Shown in pieces: positions 1 through 7,003 of a stretch of DNA of 64,000 bases (positions are counted from its first letter, which is position 1; each line of letters starts with the position of its first letter). The position numbers were made by a program, and so were the translations under genes. The stretch is taken from NCBI RefSeq assembly GCF_004634195.1, contig NZ_SKBP01000004.1, positions 1 to 64,000 on the forward strand, in the 5' to 3' direction. Origin of the DNA: Flavobacterium salilacus subsp. salilacus. Its GTDB lineage: Bacteria > Bacteroidota > Bacteroidia > Flavobacteriales > Flavobacteriaceae. The notes beneath the pieces were generated by a model. It saw only the letters and a list, made by a program, of their open reading frames with translations. It searched no databases and was not told where the DNA came from.

Positions 1-273
1 GCGGAGATATACATCTTTGACCGTTACGGCAAGCTGATCAAACAAATCAGTTCGCAAAGTGAAGGATGGGACGGTACTTACAATGGCAGTCCACTACCAG
101 CAGACGACTACTGGTTTACGGTAACCTTCAATGAAGAGACAATCAGTATACAACCTCTGAGAGATGCAAGCGGAGCCATTGTGAATGACCCTGTAACTAA
201 TGAACCGATTATGGTGGAAGTACCCTTAGAGCTTACTCGAGAGTTTAAGGCGCACTTCTCGCTGAAGAGATAA
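1..273 (+). CDS. T9SS type B sorting domain (gliding motility C-terminal) protein, 3' end only
   Basis: Frame 1 is open from the first base to a TAA at 271-273, giving the last 90 residues of a larger secreted protein. They contain IFDRYGKLI, a GWDGTYNG motif, PADDYWFTV and a final FKAHFSLKR. This is the C-terminal domain that directs flavobacterial proteins through the type IX secretion system, type B, in proteins often named gliding motility-associated. The upstream part lies outside the window, so the exported domain is unknown. A strong terminator follows 20 bases downstream. Confidence 0.85.
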   Translation, partial: AEIYIFDRYGKLIKQISSQSEGWDGTYNGSPLPADDYWFTVTFNEETISIQPLRDASGAIVNDPVTNEPIMVEVPLELTREFKAHFSLKR

Positions 274-293
274 GTTATTCTGTTCACTTATAT

Positions 294-329
294 AAAAGTA
301 AGGGCAGCCGATTGGCTGCCCTTACTTTT
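294..329 (+). terminator. Rho-independent terminator after the T9SS-B gene
   Basis: A perfect 16-bp stem (arms 294-309 and 314-329) closes a 4-base loop and ends in TTTT on the plus strand. The other strand also ends in a T run, so it can act both ways. It ends the host transcription unit just before the integrated element. Confidence 0.85.
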
Positions 330-442
330 GTGGGTTAAAACAGGGAAATTTTTTTTACATGGAAAAATTATCAACCAAAAGAAGAATCATTTTATGATTA
401 CAACTTTGAAGAATAACATCTCTTCGGGAATTTGCAAAAGTC

Positions 443-511
443 TAAAATCAAAAAAGCCACTATAAATAGTGGCTTTTCTTTAGTAGCTCCCCCTCTTGGG
501 CTCGAACCAAG
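443..511. repeat. attL: 69-bp direct repeat holding a tRNA-Asn 3' fragment and terminator
   Basis: Identical base for base to 19858-19926. Positions 487-511 copy the last 25 nt of tRNA-Asn (minus strand: T-loop side and acceptor 3' strand). Positions 450-477 copy its terminator hairpin. The remaining tRNA is absent here, so this is the truncated copy left at the far end of the element. Confidence 0.93.
450..477. terminator. tRNA-Asn terminator copy in attL
   Basis: An 8-bp stem (456-463 with 466-473) is flanked by an A run and a T run, so it can work on both strands. It duplicates the terminator behind the intact tRNA-Asn at 19865-19894. Confidence 0.75.
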
Positions 512-591
512 TGAGTATAAACTCTTATATTCAACACTTTACAATATAGCAGAAATGTATGTTTCCTCAAATCCACCCTTTTAATAATTTT

Positions 592-607
592 TACTACCAT
601 AATAGGG
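592..607 (+). repeat. Dispersed 16-bp element motif, copy 1
   Basis: TACTACCATAATAGGG. It overlaps the stop codon of the minus-strand gene at 594. First of six near-identical copies confined to the element backbone. Confidence 0.6.
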
Positions 608-998
608 ATAGGAGTAATGGAGATATAATATTATCATTTGATATTAGGATGTAGGTATTATTACCAAGTAGAGTTATACAAATTACATAGTTATTATTAT
701 AAAACCTATATAACTTGAAATTGTGTTGGACTTTTATATTTAGACTACTTAATAAACTCTCCAATCGTGTTGCAATATCCTCGGACTCCTTTAAAGGTAA
801 GCTAATAATAATTGCTTCCAGTACATCCATCCTGAATATTAGTTCAGTTTTATTTGTAATATAATTCAGAAAATTATTAAACTTTCCCAAGTAAATGTAA
901 CTATCATAGCCTTGTATTCTATCAGGCAGTATTTCTAAATCAAATTCCAATTCCTCATAATCCATCCCTAACCTGAAGGGTAGATTTAATTGTTCCAT
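594..998 (-). CDS. Hypothetical protein, 134 aa
   Basis: I do not recognise this protein. It is acidic at the N-terminus (YEELEFDLEIL) and then alternates hydrophobic and polar residues, with no signal peptide or clear membrane segment. It looks like a small soluble alpha/beta protein. It lies 33 bases downstream of the gene at 1032-1571 on the same strand, but a terminator hairpin sits between them, so it may be expressed only by read-through. Its stop codon falls inside a copy of the 16-bp motif. It is the last gene before attL, a position often taken by cargo. Confidence 0.55.
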   Translation of the reverse strand: MEQLNLPFRLGMDYEELEFDLEILPDRIQGYDSYIYLGKFNNFLNYITNKTELIFRMDVLEAIIISLPLKESEDIATRLESLLSSLNIKVQHNFKLYRFYNNNYVICITLLGNNTYILISNDNIISPLLLSLLW

Positions 999-1010
999 AA
1001 TTGTAATAAA

Positions 1011-1034
1011 AAAACCACTTACAAGAGGTGGTTA
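1011..1034 (-). terminator. Rho-independent terminator between two small genes
   Basis: On the minus strand a 7-bp stem (ACCACCT with AAGTGGT, one G-U pair) is followed by a run of seven T. It overlaps the stop codon of the 1032-1571 gene and lies just before the start of 594-998. Confidence 0.65.
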
Positions 1035-1571
1035 TTCATTAAACAGAATATTTATAGCTTCAGTAGTATCGTTATCCTGAGCAGAAGCACTATACTTTTT
1101 AGTCTCTCTAATTCCTGCCTCTAAACCATATACTATCTTTACAATAGTTGATTTTTTGAGTTTGTCAATCTCAATATTTGTGAGATAATAAAGCACACTC
1201 GAAGTATCATCTATATACCCATATATTTCCCTGTCTATACAATGTATTACAGAATTGTCCTGAAGGTATATATATAAATCTCCTGTTAGATGAGCTTCAA
1301 TTTTTAGTTCTTCATTGAACCCTTCATCATGAACAAGTTTAAGAAGGTTATCTTTTTGTAATAGAATTACTCCTCCTTTATTGTTTTTTCCTATTGATAA
1401 AGTTATAGGCTCATAATATTTACGAGAGCTTGAATAGCTATGTGTACTCGCATTTTGAGTAAAATAAAATGCATCTGTAGAGGGATAACTTTTATCATTA
1501 AAGTTGATTACATTTTGACTGTACATCAAGTGTCCTATTGTTACGCAGAACAGTAACAGTTTTAATTTCAT
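1032..1571 (-). CDS. Hypothetical secreted protein, 179 aa
   Basis: Starts MKLKLLLFCVTIGHLMYSQ, a signal peptide with a probable cleavage site after the YSQ, so the mature protein should be periplasmic or outer-membrane associated. No domain is recognised. The mature part has beta-rich stretches and a lysine/glutamate-rich C-terminal half. It follows 1618-2046 by 46 bases on the same strand and probably shares its transcript. It belongs to the small unknown cluster divergent from the XRE regulator. Confidence 0.6.
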   Translation of the reverse strand: MKLKLLLFCVTIGHLMYSQNVINFNDKSYPSTDAFYFTQNASTHSYSSSRKYYEPITLSIGKNNKGGVILLQKDNLLKLVHDEGFNEELKIEAHLTGDLYIYLQDNSVIHCIDREIYGYIDDTSSVLYYLTNIEIDKLKKSTIVKIVYGLEAGIRETKKYSASAQDNDTTEAINILFNE

Positions 1572-1617
1572 GGTTAGTAATTTAGATGTTAATATTGGTT
1601 TGAAATCCTTCGGAATA

Positions 1618-2046
1618 TTACACAGTAGTAAATATCTCCTGAAACTGAATTACTGTGCTGAATTCATCAGGATTAAGCTGTATTATCAGCTTATCATTTT
1701 TCTCTGAGCTACGGGAAATAGTAATTGTGGTATTAAAGAATAGCTTACTGCCAATACCTTGGTACCTCTTTATCCATGAGAGAAGAGCAGTACTACTTTG
1801 CTTATCTATCAACTCAAATTCTTCAAGGGCTTGTTTGAAATAGGCTTCCTGATTATACAGATTGATTACCTTCTGTAACTCATGGTATAATTCAAGTTCT
1901 ATACAGTATTCATCACGTACAGAACATACACATGGATAAGGCTCTTCTGCATCATTAAACCACTTACCCCATTTTTTACATGGAGTTTTATTAATAGCTT
2001 CCCTTAAATCATCTTGTATGATTGACTTTTTATAATTCTTGTTCAT
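1618..2046 (-). CDS. Hypothetical cytoplasmic protein, 142 aa, cysteine-rich N-terminal half
   Basis: No family recognised. The N-terminal half holds four cysteines (PCKKWGKWF, then YPCVCSVRDEYC) that could bind a metal; the rest looks helical and then beta (TTITISRS, IIQLNPDEF). The ATG overlaps the TGA of the upstream 56-aa membrane protein (ATGA), which points to translational coupling and a shared job. A plus-strand open frame at 1655-1843 is a shadow of this gene. Confidence 0.6.
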   Translation of the reverse strand: MNKNYKKSIIQDDLREAINKTPCKKWGKWFNDAEEPYPCVCSVRDEYCIELELYHELQKVINLYNQEAYFKQALEEFELIDKQSSTALLSWIKRYQGIGSKLFFNTTITISRSSEKNDKLIIQLNPDEFSTVIQFQEIFTTV

Positions 2047-2213
2047 CTTCGTAAAAAAATAGACACTATTATTATAAATGAGACAATAACAAGTATTAAG
2101 GAAAAGAATGTGAATTGCTCAAATAGCATGTCTACATTAATTCCACCTATTATTGCGAAAACAAAAAACACAATAATTTCAGCTATTATATTTTTTTCTT
2201 TTTTATCGTTCAT
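2043..2213 (-). CDS. Small membrane protein, 56 aa
   Basis: An ATG at 2213 opens 56 codons: a charged start (MNDKKEKN), a hydrophobic segment (IIAEIIVFFVFAIIGGI), a short polar turn (NVDMLFEQ) and a second hydrophobic segment (FFSLILVIVSFIIIVSIFL) ending RR. Two transmembrane helices with both ends inside fit. Its TGA overlaps the next ATG by four bases. Two-helix mini-proteins upstream of a soluble protein are common in toxin-like and phage-defence gene sets, but function here is unknown. Confidence 0.55.
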   Translation of the reverse strand: MNDKKEKNIIAEIIVFFVFAIIGGINVDMLFEQFTFFSLILVIVSFIIIVSIFLRR

Positions 2214-2263
2214 TATTAATGACTTGTCATATATGGCATAAGTTAAAGCAAATATAAACTATT

Positions 2264-2288
2264 ACTTGACTTGCCAAATATGTCAAGT
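2264..2288 (+). promoter_or_regulatory. Operator-like palindrome over the XRE gene start
   Basis: Perfect inverted repeat ACTTGAC (2264-2270) and GTCAAGT (2282-2288) with an 11-base spacer. It overlaps the start codons of the XRE gene and lies in the 57-bp divergent promoter gap to the 56-aa gene. It is a natural site for autoregulation by the XRE protein. Confidence 0.5.
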
Positions 2289-2519
2289 ATGGAAAAATCA
2301 GAATTACTTAAAAAAGTGGGTAAAAAGGTGCAGAAATTGCGAAATGAAAAGGGTATGAAACAGGTTGACCTTGCAGCTAAAATTCAGGGAGATATAGATA
2401 CGACAAACATTTCAAGGATAGAATCAGGAAGGACTAATCCAACCATCTATACACTCTACAGAATAGCTATTGCATTGGAAGTATCACTCACTGATTTAAT
2501 CCAAATTGAGCAGGATTAA
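2271..2519 (+). CDS. XRE-family helix-turn-helix regulator, about 79-82 aa
   Basis: A single HTH_3/XRE domain fills the protein: KKVQKLRNEKGMKQVDLAAK (helices 1-2), TTNISRIESGRTNPTIYTL (recognition helix and turn) and ALEVSLTDLIQ. It resembles Cro/CI and SinR-type repressors of mobile elements. Three in-frame starts exist: TTG at 2271 and ATG at 2280 and 2289; the two ATGs are more likely. It is divergent from the 2043-2213 gene and has a palindrome over its own start, so it probably controls both sides. Confidence 0.85.
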   Translation: MPNMSSMEKSELLKKVGKKVQKLRNEKGMKQVDLAAKIQGDIDTTNISRIESGRTNPTIYTLYRIAIALEVSLTDLIQIEQD

Positions 2520-2730
2520 AACTACTTTTCGCTATTAGGCAGTTACAAGCCTGTTTACTGGGCTTATAACCTCAGAAAGAGTAAAAGGAGATATCAGAAC
2601 CTTATTTTATCCTTCATTTCATCACATTTTCGCTATAGTATATATATCTTGGAATTTAATCTGGAAATTAATTTCAGGTAATAATAGCCTTTTTTATACT
2701 CCTTTACATACACACACATTTTATAATTTC

Positions 2731-2746
2731 TACTACCATAATAGGG
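2731..2746 (+). repeat. Dispersed 16-bp element motif, copy 2
   Basis: TACTACCATAATAGGG, identical to copy 1. It sits in the 340-bp stretch between the XRE gene and radC, where I see no convincing gene. Confidence 0.6.
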
Positions 2747-2860
2747 AAATATAGAAGTGGCAACATAATAGAGGAAAGTATAGAGAGAGTAGATAATAAT
2801 ACTAAAATTATAGATAGTCTGGAAAAGATAAAATTGCAGATTTTGTAAATACTGCAAGAC

Positions 2861-3295
2861 TTATAAAGTACCACTATCAGCAAAGCTATAGTAGCCTTCC
2901 TTAGAGATTATTAAATGGTCAAGCAACACCAGGTCTAATAAATGACATGCCTTTCTTAATTGCCTTGTTATTCTATTATCAGGCTCACTGGGCTGTAAAT
3001 TACCTGAAGGATGATTGTGTATGAGTACTATTGCACTGGCATTACACTTTAATGCTACCCCGAGGATAATTCTTATATCTACCACTGTACCTGAAATACC
3101 TCCTTTGGATAATTCATATACCCCAAGAATTTCATTTGCCCGGTTAAGTAGTATGATTTTACTTTCCTCAATATATTCTATGGTCTCAGAGCTCCATAAT
3201 GGCAGTATTGCTTCATAAATGGCTTTACTATGCAATACCTTTAACCTCTGAGTGCCCTGGTTGATATAGGACACTTTTATTTCTGCTAATTGCAT
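2861..3295 (-). CDS. radC: RadC-like JAB/MPN-domain protein, 144 aa
   Basis: Contains the JAMM signature: SAIVLIHNHPSGN, PSEPDNRIT, and LLDHLIIS followed by GYYSFADSG near the end. Short RadC proteins of this size, without the N-terminal helix-hairpin-helix region of the host protein, are typical of Bacteroidota mobile elements. The host-type protein was once linked to DNA repair; the biochemical role remains unclear. It lies on the minus strand with the 124-aa gene upstream, 121 bases away, across a region holding a short tandem AAGTGCC/AAAGTGCC repeat. Confidence 0.85.
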   Translation of the reverse strand: MQLAEIKVSYINQGTQRLKVLHSKAIYEAILPLWSSETIEYIEESKIILLNRANEILGVYELSKGGISGTVVDIRIILGVALKCNASAIVLIHNHPSGNLQPSEPDNRITRQLRKACHLLDLVLLDHLIISKEGYYSFADSGTL

Positions 3296-3416
3296 GGTTT
3301 GAATAAATTAAAAGTGCCAAAGTGCCAATTATTTCCGAAACTATTTTCAGGATTTCTCAATGGAAATTACCAAAATAAGTATTCAGATAAAAAGGCACTT
3401 CAGCACTGGTTACACT

Positions 3417-3791
3417 TTAGACTTGCTGTTCTTTTAATTCCTCATGCTGCCCATTTCGGGAAAAGGCATTTGCATCAGCTTGTAAGTTTCCCATTTGCTC
3501 AGGAAGATACACGTACCTGTAGTTAAGGGTAATTACTTCCCCTGTGTCCCGGATAGTGTATTCATAAGGCTCACATTCTGCCTTAATAATACTTCCTGGC
3601 ATCTCTGAGCCAACAAGGGCTTTACAAATTTCTTCATCAAAGGTTGAAGCAAGGTAGGCTTTCTTAGCAGTAGCATAAAATTGTCCTGTGGCATTTGACA
3701 TTACCATTTCAATACCACCTGTGATTTCAAGCACAAAGAATTCTTTGCCATCTTCAGCTTGTCTTTGCTTGTAGTTTACAATTCTAACCAT
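3417..3791 (-). CDS. Hypothetical element protein, 124 aa (OB-fold-like?)
   Basis: The frame opens 11 codons earlier, but the ATG at 3791 (MVRIVNYKQRQ) looks like the true start because the extra residues lie in an AT-rich leader. The protein is a compact beta-rich sequence (FFVLEITGGIEMVM, GQFYATAKKAYL, ITLNYRYVYLPEQ) with a polar glutamine-rich tail. Size and layout recall small DNA-binding or ssDNA-binding proteins beside radC in mobile elements. That is inference from shape and position only; no family motif is certain. Confidence 0.55.
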   Translation of the reverse strand: MVRIVNYKQRQAEDGKEFFVLEITGGIEMVMSNATGQFYATAKKAYLASTFDEEICKALVGSEMPGSIIKAECEPYEYTIRDTGEVITLNYRYVYLPEQMGNLQADANAFSRNGQHEELKEQQV

Positions 3792-3897
3792 AATACTTAA
3801 AGGTTTTTGAGTTGATAAAAACATAATGATTACACCATTAAACCAGAGCTACAACTATCACCTTGAGCTTTCTAATTATAATAATAAACCAGTATGA

Positions 3898-3913
3898 CAG
3901 GCTGACCAGCCTG
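3898..3913. repeat. 16-bp palindrome in a non-coding region
   Basis: CAGGCTG-AC-CAGCCTG, a perfect inverted repeat with a 2-base centre. It lies in the 549-bp gene-free stretch 3792-4340, followed at 3915-3965 by three G4 runs and then by AT-rich DNA and a second G-rich block (4131-4180). The stretch could be an origin, a transfer site or a scar; nothing in it reads as protein. Confidence 0.4.
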
Positions 3914-4140
3914 CCTGAATAAGTAGGGGTATTTAGTGGGGATGGTACGTGAGAGTGAGAGGGGTTACAAAGATTAGATGTTTAAAGCTACATAATAGTT
4001 TGTGAGATTCTACTAGATCATATAATTGTATGTAAATAACTTTCACTCCTGAATAAGTTAATTCAAAATAGATTAAATAATTTTCAAAGATTGATATATC
4101 TGCCAAGAAAAAAAATCTATATAAGAAAGGGTACGGGGGA

Positions 4141-4180
4141 GTTTCCTTTTTTAGAAAGGGGGGGCTGTTTTTATAGGGAG
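4141..4180 (+). repeat. G-run hairpin repeat, copy A
   Basis: GTTTCCTTTT, a short A/T spacer, then seven G and TGTTTTTATAGGGA. CCTTT pairs with AAAGG. A close relative lies at 6813-6848. The two copies bracket the dinB remnant and the CoiA-like gene. Confidence 0.45.
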
Positions 4181-4313
4181 GTTCACAGACTTATAGATGT
4201 ATTAAATAATTTTATTAAAAAAAATATAGCTCAATCTATTTGTATAGTGTGAATTAAATTATAGAAAAAAACAATTGTTGATTAAATTCTAATTATATAA
4301 GAAAATAATATTA

Positions 4314-4321
4314 TAATTTTG
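4314..4321 (+). promoter_or_regulatory. -7 box upstream of the dinB remnant
   Basis: TAATTTTG fits the Bacteroidota TAnnTTTG -7 box and lies 19 bases before the ATG at 4341. No well-spaced TTG (-33) is present, so the call is tentative. Confidence 0.35.
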
Positions 4322-4340
4322 TATTCTAATTTAAGACGTT

Positions 4341-4895
4341 ATGAGCAAGGCTATAGTGCATATGGATTTAGATACTTTTTTTGTGTCTTGTGAGAGGCTA
4401 TTGGATTTAAAACTAGACAATATGCCTGTAATTATTGGAGGTAGTTCTGATAGGGGTGTTGTTGCTTCATGTTCTTATGAAGCAAGAATATTTGGTGTGC
4501 GCTCTGCGATGCCTAATAAAAATGGCATTGAGATTATTTCCCCAGGCAAAGGTCATAAAGGGAGATATGGAGCTATACTCTAAAATGTCTCATGCTGTTA
4601 CAGAAGTTATTGAGGAAAAATCCCCTGTAAGTAGAAAGCAAGTATAGATGAATTTTACCTTGATATTACAGGTATGTATAAGTTCTATGGCTGTTATAAA
4701 TGGACTAATGAACTTGCCAAAACAGTTTCCAAAGAAACTGGTCTTCCCATTAGTTTTGCTCTTTCAGTTAATAAAACAGTATCTAAAATAGGTACAGGTG
4801 AAAGCAAGCCTAAAGGTAATATAGAAATACCTGAAGGAATGGTAAAGCCATTCCTAAACCCTTTATCAGGTTTGCCGAGATATAAGATGAAGTAG
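4341..4895 (+). pseudogene. dinB: Broken DNA polymerase IV (DinB/UmuC-type) fragment
   Basis: The first frame reads HMDLDTFFVSCERLLDLKL, PVIIGG and SCSYEARIFGVRSAMP, the Y-family palm start with the catalytic MDLDxF. Reading must then shift near 4570 (YSKMSHAVTEVIEEKSP) and again between about 4627 and 4645 (KASIDEFYLDITGM, the second catalytic acidic motif, then FYGCYKWTNELAKTVSKETG). It ends at 4895 after ALSVNKTVSKIGTGE and GLPRYKMK, lacking the thumb-end and little-finger domains. Two frameshifts plus truncation mean no active polymerase. Ancestral pieces suggest the element once carried translesion synthesis. Confidence 0.85.
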
Positions 4896-4945
4896 ATTTA
4901 TATATCTAAAAATTATATATTAGCCCTCAATGATTTATAGAAGCA

Positions 4946-6556
4946 ATGAAAGAAGTAAACCTTGAGCAACAAAATGACTGGGCTTTTGATATTTATGACA
5001 AGCCTATTCATATAGCCAATGCGGAAAGTGGGCTAAAAGGATATTACTGCATGGGCTGTAAGAAAGAGATGCAGGCAGTAAAGCCTACAAAATATCAATC
5101 CTACTTCAGGCATCATGCTTTTAATGTTGATAAGAAAAGTACGGAATGTGTATATTCCAGTAGGGAATACCGCGAAAGATTAGCTGAGCAAATTCTCCAC
5201 AACCTTAAAGAACTAAAGCTTCCTGCTGTTATTAAATATCCCCCAAAAGATGTTGATGGTGACCCTATTATACTAAAGGAAAGAAGCATATGTGTAGCAG
5301 CTAAAGTAAAATCACAACTTAGTTTTTATGAAGATGAAGATGGTAATATAAAGTATGGTAAAAATCCTGATATAGAAGACAGGTTTCTTTTAATCAGGCC
5401 TGATGTTACTTTCTTTGACATTCATGACAAGCCAATTCTATTTGTAGAGTTTGTTATTACACATAAAGTTGATGATGAGAAAAAAGCAAAGTTAAGGCGA
5501 TTAGGTATTGATACAGTTCAAATAATAATTCCTAAAGTACCTCAAGAAGAAATAGAAGCAAGTCTAAAATCAGTATCTAAGATTAAATGGGTATATAATG
5601 AACTCGAAGCAAACACCACTTACCTATCAATTTCCGAAGGAAATCCAGAAAGAGTATCATCAATTGATGAACAGCAAAGAAAGTTTTTTGAAGAATCTGC
5701 CACTTGCAGAACAGCGCAAATTAATAACCTTATACGCTCGATTAGCAGAAACTTGGAATCTCAACAATACAGAAGAACTATCAGACTCTTTGAACAGGAA
5801 ATATCAAGAATTGCGAGAGCTTCAGGAGAAAGAAGAACAAGACTGGAAGAGCTGGAAAGAAGCTACGAGAGCGAAGTATATAGAGAGTTTGAACACTCAC
5901 AATTTGAACTTGAACAAAGATATCAAGAATTTAGAGAAGAGGAAATGGCGTTTACAGAAAAATATTCAAATCTGGAAAGAAGATATATTAAAAAAGATAG
6001 AGAACTTCGAGAATCTACAGAATTACTTTCAAAAAATATCAGAAACATCCTTAACTCAGGAGCAATTGAGACAGGAATTAGAGGAGAGTTTGATGCCAAG
6101 CGAGACAGAATTAGAAGAGATATTGAAAGAGAAAGAGCTTATGTTGAAATGCTTAGAAGAAAAGAAGGAGATTTTGGAGAACAATTTGAGCGATTTGGAA
6201 GAGAAATTCACGAAGAGTTTCTTGAACAGGAAAGAAGAGAACAAGAAAACCTTGAAAGTTCAGTTAGAGAAATTGAAGAAAGAAGAGAACAAATTGAAAC
6301 AGAAATCAATAGCCTTGAAGAAAGCTTTGGAGAAGAAGAAAGACGAAGTATATCAGAAGTGGAAGCCATTGAAAGAGAATTCATTGAAAGAATTAGGAAT
6401 GAAGATGCTTCAGGAAATTCCGAGTTGTCCGAAAGAATTAACTCAATACTTGGAGTTAGGGGATTTTTACGCAATTTCACTGAAAGAAAAAGCACTTGTG
6501 ACAGATACAGAGCACATCTTGAGCTTGTTAGAAAAGGAGCTTGGAAATCATGGTAA
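4946..6556 (+). CDS. CoiA-like nuclease with long coiled-coil tail, 536 aa
   Basis: The N-terminus has a zinc-ribbon-like set (YYCMGCKK, FRHHAF, ECVYSSREY). About residues 150-175 read RPDVTFF...ILFVEFVITHKV, a PD-(D/E)XK-type nuclease core as in competence protein CoiA. Then ATCRTAQINNLIRSISRNLE leads into about 250 residues of Glu/Arg-rich coiled coil, ending GAWKSW. CoiA family proteins process DNA during competence; mobile-element relatives are of unknown role. The purine-rich 3' half also keeps a second frame open (5598-6602). Third-position composition in 5881-6420 is A/T-rich in the frame used here and G-rich in the other, supporting this reading. It may be a stand-alone defence or DNA-processing nuclease. 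Confidence 0.75.
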   Translation: MKEVNLEQQNDWAFDIYDKPIHIANAESGLKGYYCMGCKKEMQAVKPTKYQSYFRHHAFNVDKKSTECVYSSREYRERLAEQILHNLKELKLPAVIKYPPKDVDGDPIILKERSICVAAKVKSQLSFYEDEDGNIKYGKNPDIEDRFLLIRPDVTFFDIHDKPILFVEFVITHKVDDEKKAKLRRLGIDTVQIIIPKVPQEEIEASLKSVSKIKWVYNELEANTTYLSISEGNPERVSSIDEQQRKFFEESATCRTAQINNLIRSISRNLESQQYRRTIRLFEQEISRIARASGERRTRLEELERSYESEVYREFEHSQFELEQRYQEFREEEMAFTEKYSNLERRYIKKDRELRESTELLSKNIRNILNSGAIETGIRGEFDAKRDRIRRDIERERAYVEMLRRKEGDFGEQFERFGREIHEEFLEQERREQENLESSVREIEERREQIETEINSLEESFGEEERRSISEVEAIEREFIERIRNEDASGNSELSERINSILGVRGFLRNFTERKSTCDRYRAHLELVRKGAWKSW

Positions 6557-6812
6557 GACTTACGAATGGCTTTACAATAAACTAATATCTAATAGTTTTT
6601 AAGCGTAAATCAATGTTCCTTTTATAATACAGAAAATGAAGGATGGGTTGTAATAATGTAAATGCCCATAAAAATAGCTACATCAGGGAGTAGACAAAGA
6701 GGGAGAAGATTGGAGCAGGCGTGATAAATAGCTGTGCATGATGTATTCCCGACTAAAGTTATTACATAAATTACTTGCTGAGGATATAATTGATAGTGTT
6801 ATTTTAAAAAAT

Positions 6813-6848
6813 GTTTCCTTTTAAAAAAGGGGGGGGATGTTTATAAGG
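6813..6848 (+). repeat. G-run hairpin repeat, copy B
   Basis: GTTTCCTTTT, AAAAAA, eight G, then ATGTTTATAAGGA. It matches copy A at 4141-4180 apart from small indels. CCTTTT pairs with AAAAGG. It lies in the 400-bp gene-free stretch 6603-7003 before hsdM; otherwise that stretch is plain AT-rich DNA with a possible -7 box. Confidence 0.45.
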
Positions 6849-6884
6849 ATGATTGTAGATGAACAACCTTTTAAAAAAAAGCTC

Positions 6885-6892
6885 TACTTTTG
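6885..6892 (+). promoter_or_regulatory. Possible -7 box for the hsdM operon
   Basis: TACTTTTG fits TAnnTTTG and lies about 110 bases before the hsdM ATG. The nearest TTG upstream is too far away for a standard -33, so this is weak. Confidence 0.3.
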
Positions 6893-7003
6893 ATTAATTA
6901 TTTAGGTTGAAAGTATTTATAAATTTTTCTAAAATTTTAATTTATTTATTAGTCTATTTATCAATAACTTAAATGCAAATCCCATAACTTAAAAAACACA
7001 AAA

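Noticed and set aside
2633..2857. A 74-codon minus-strand open frame after radC with TTG start
   Set aside because: Very Tyr/Ile-rich, no family look, and it contains the 16-bp motif that also occurs in non-coding DNA; likely chance.
3290..3526. Plus-strand 78-codon frame opposite the radC-124-aa gene gap
   Set aside because: Largely antisense to a better supported gene with no motif.
5598..6602. A 334-codon plus-strand open frame overlapping the CoiA-like gene
   Set aside because: G-rich third positions in the coiled-coil part and stop-poor GAA/AGA repeats favour a shadow. Kept as a finding because its final 60 codons look natural.
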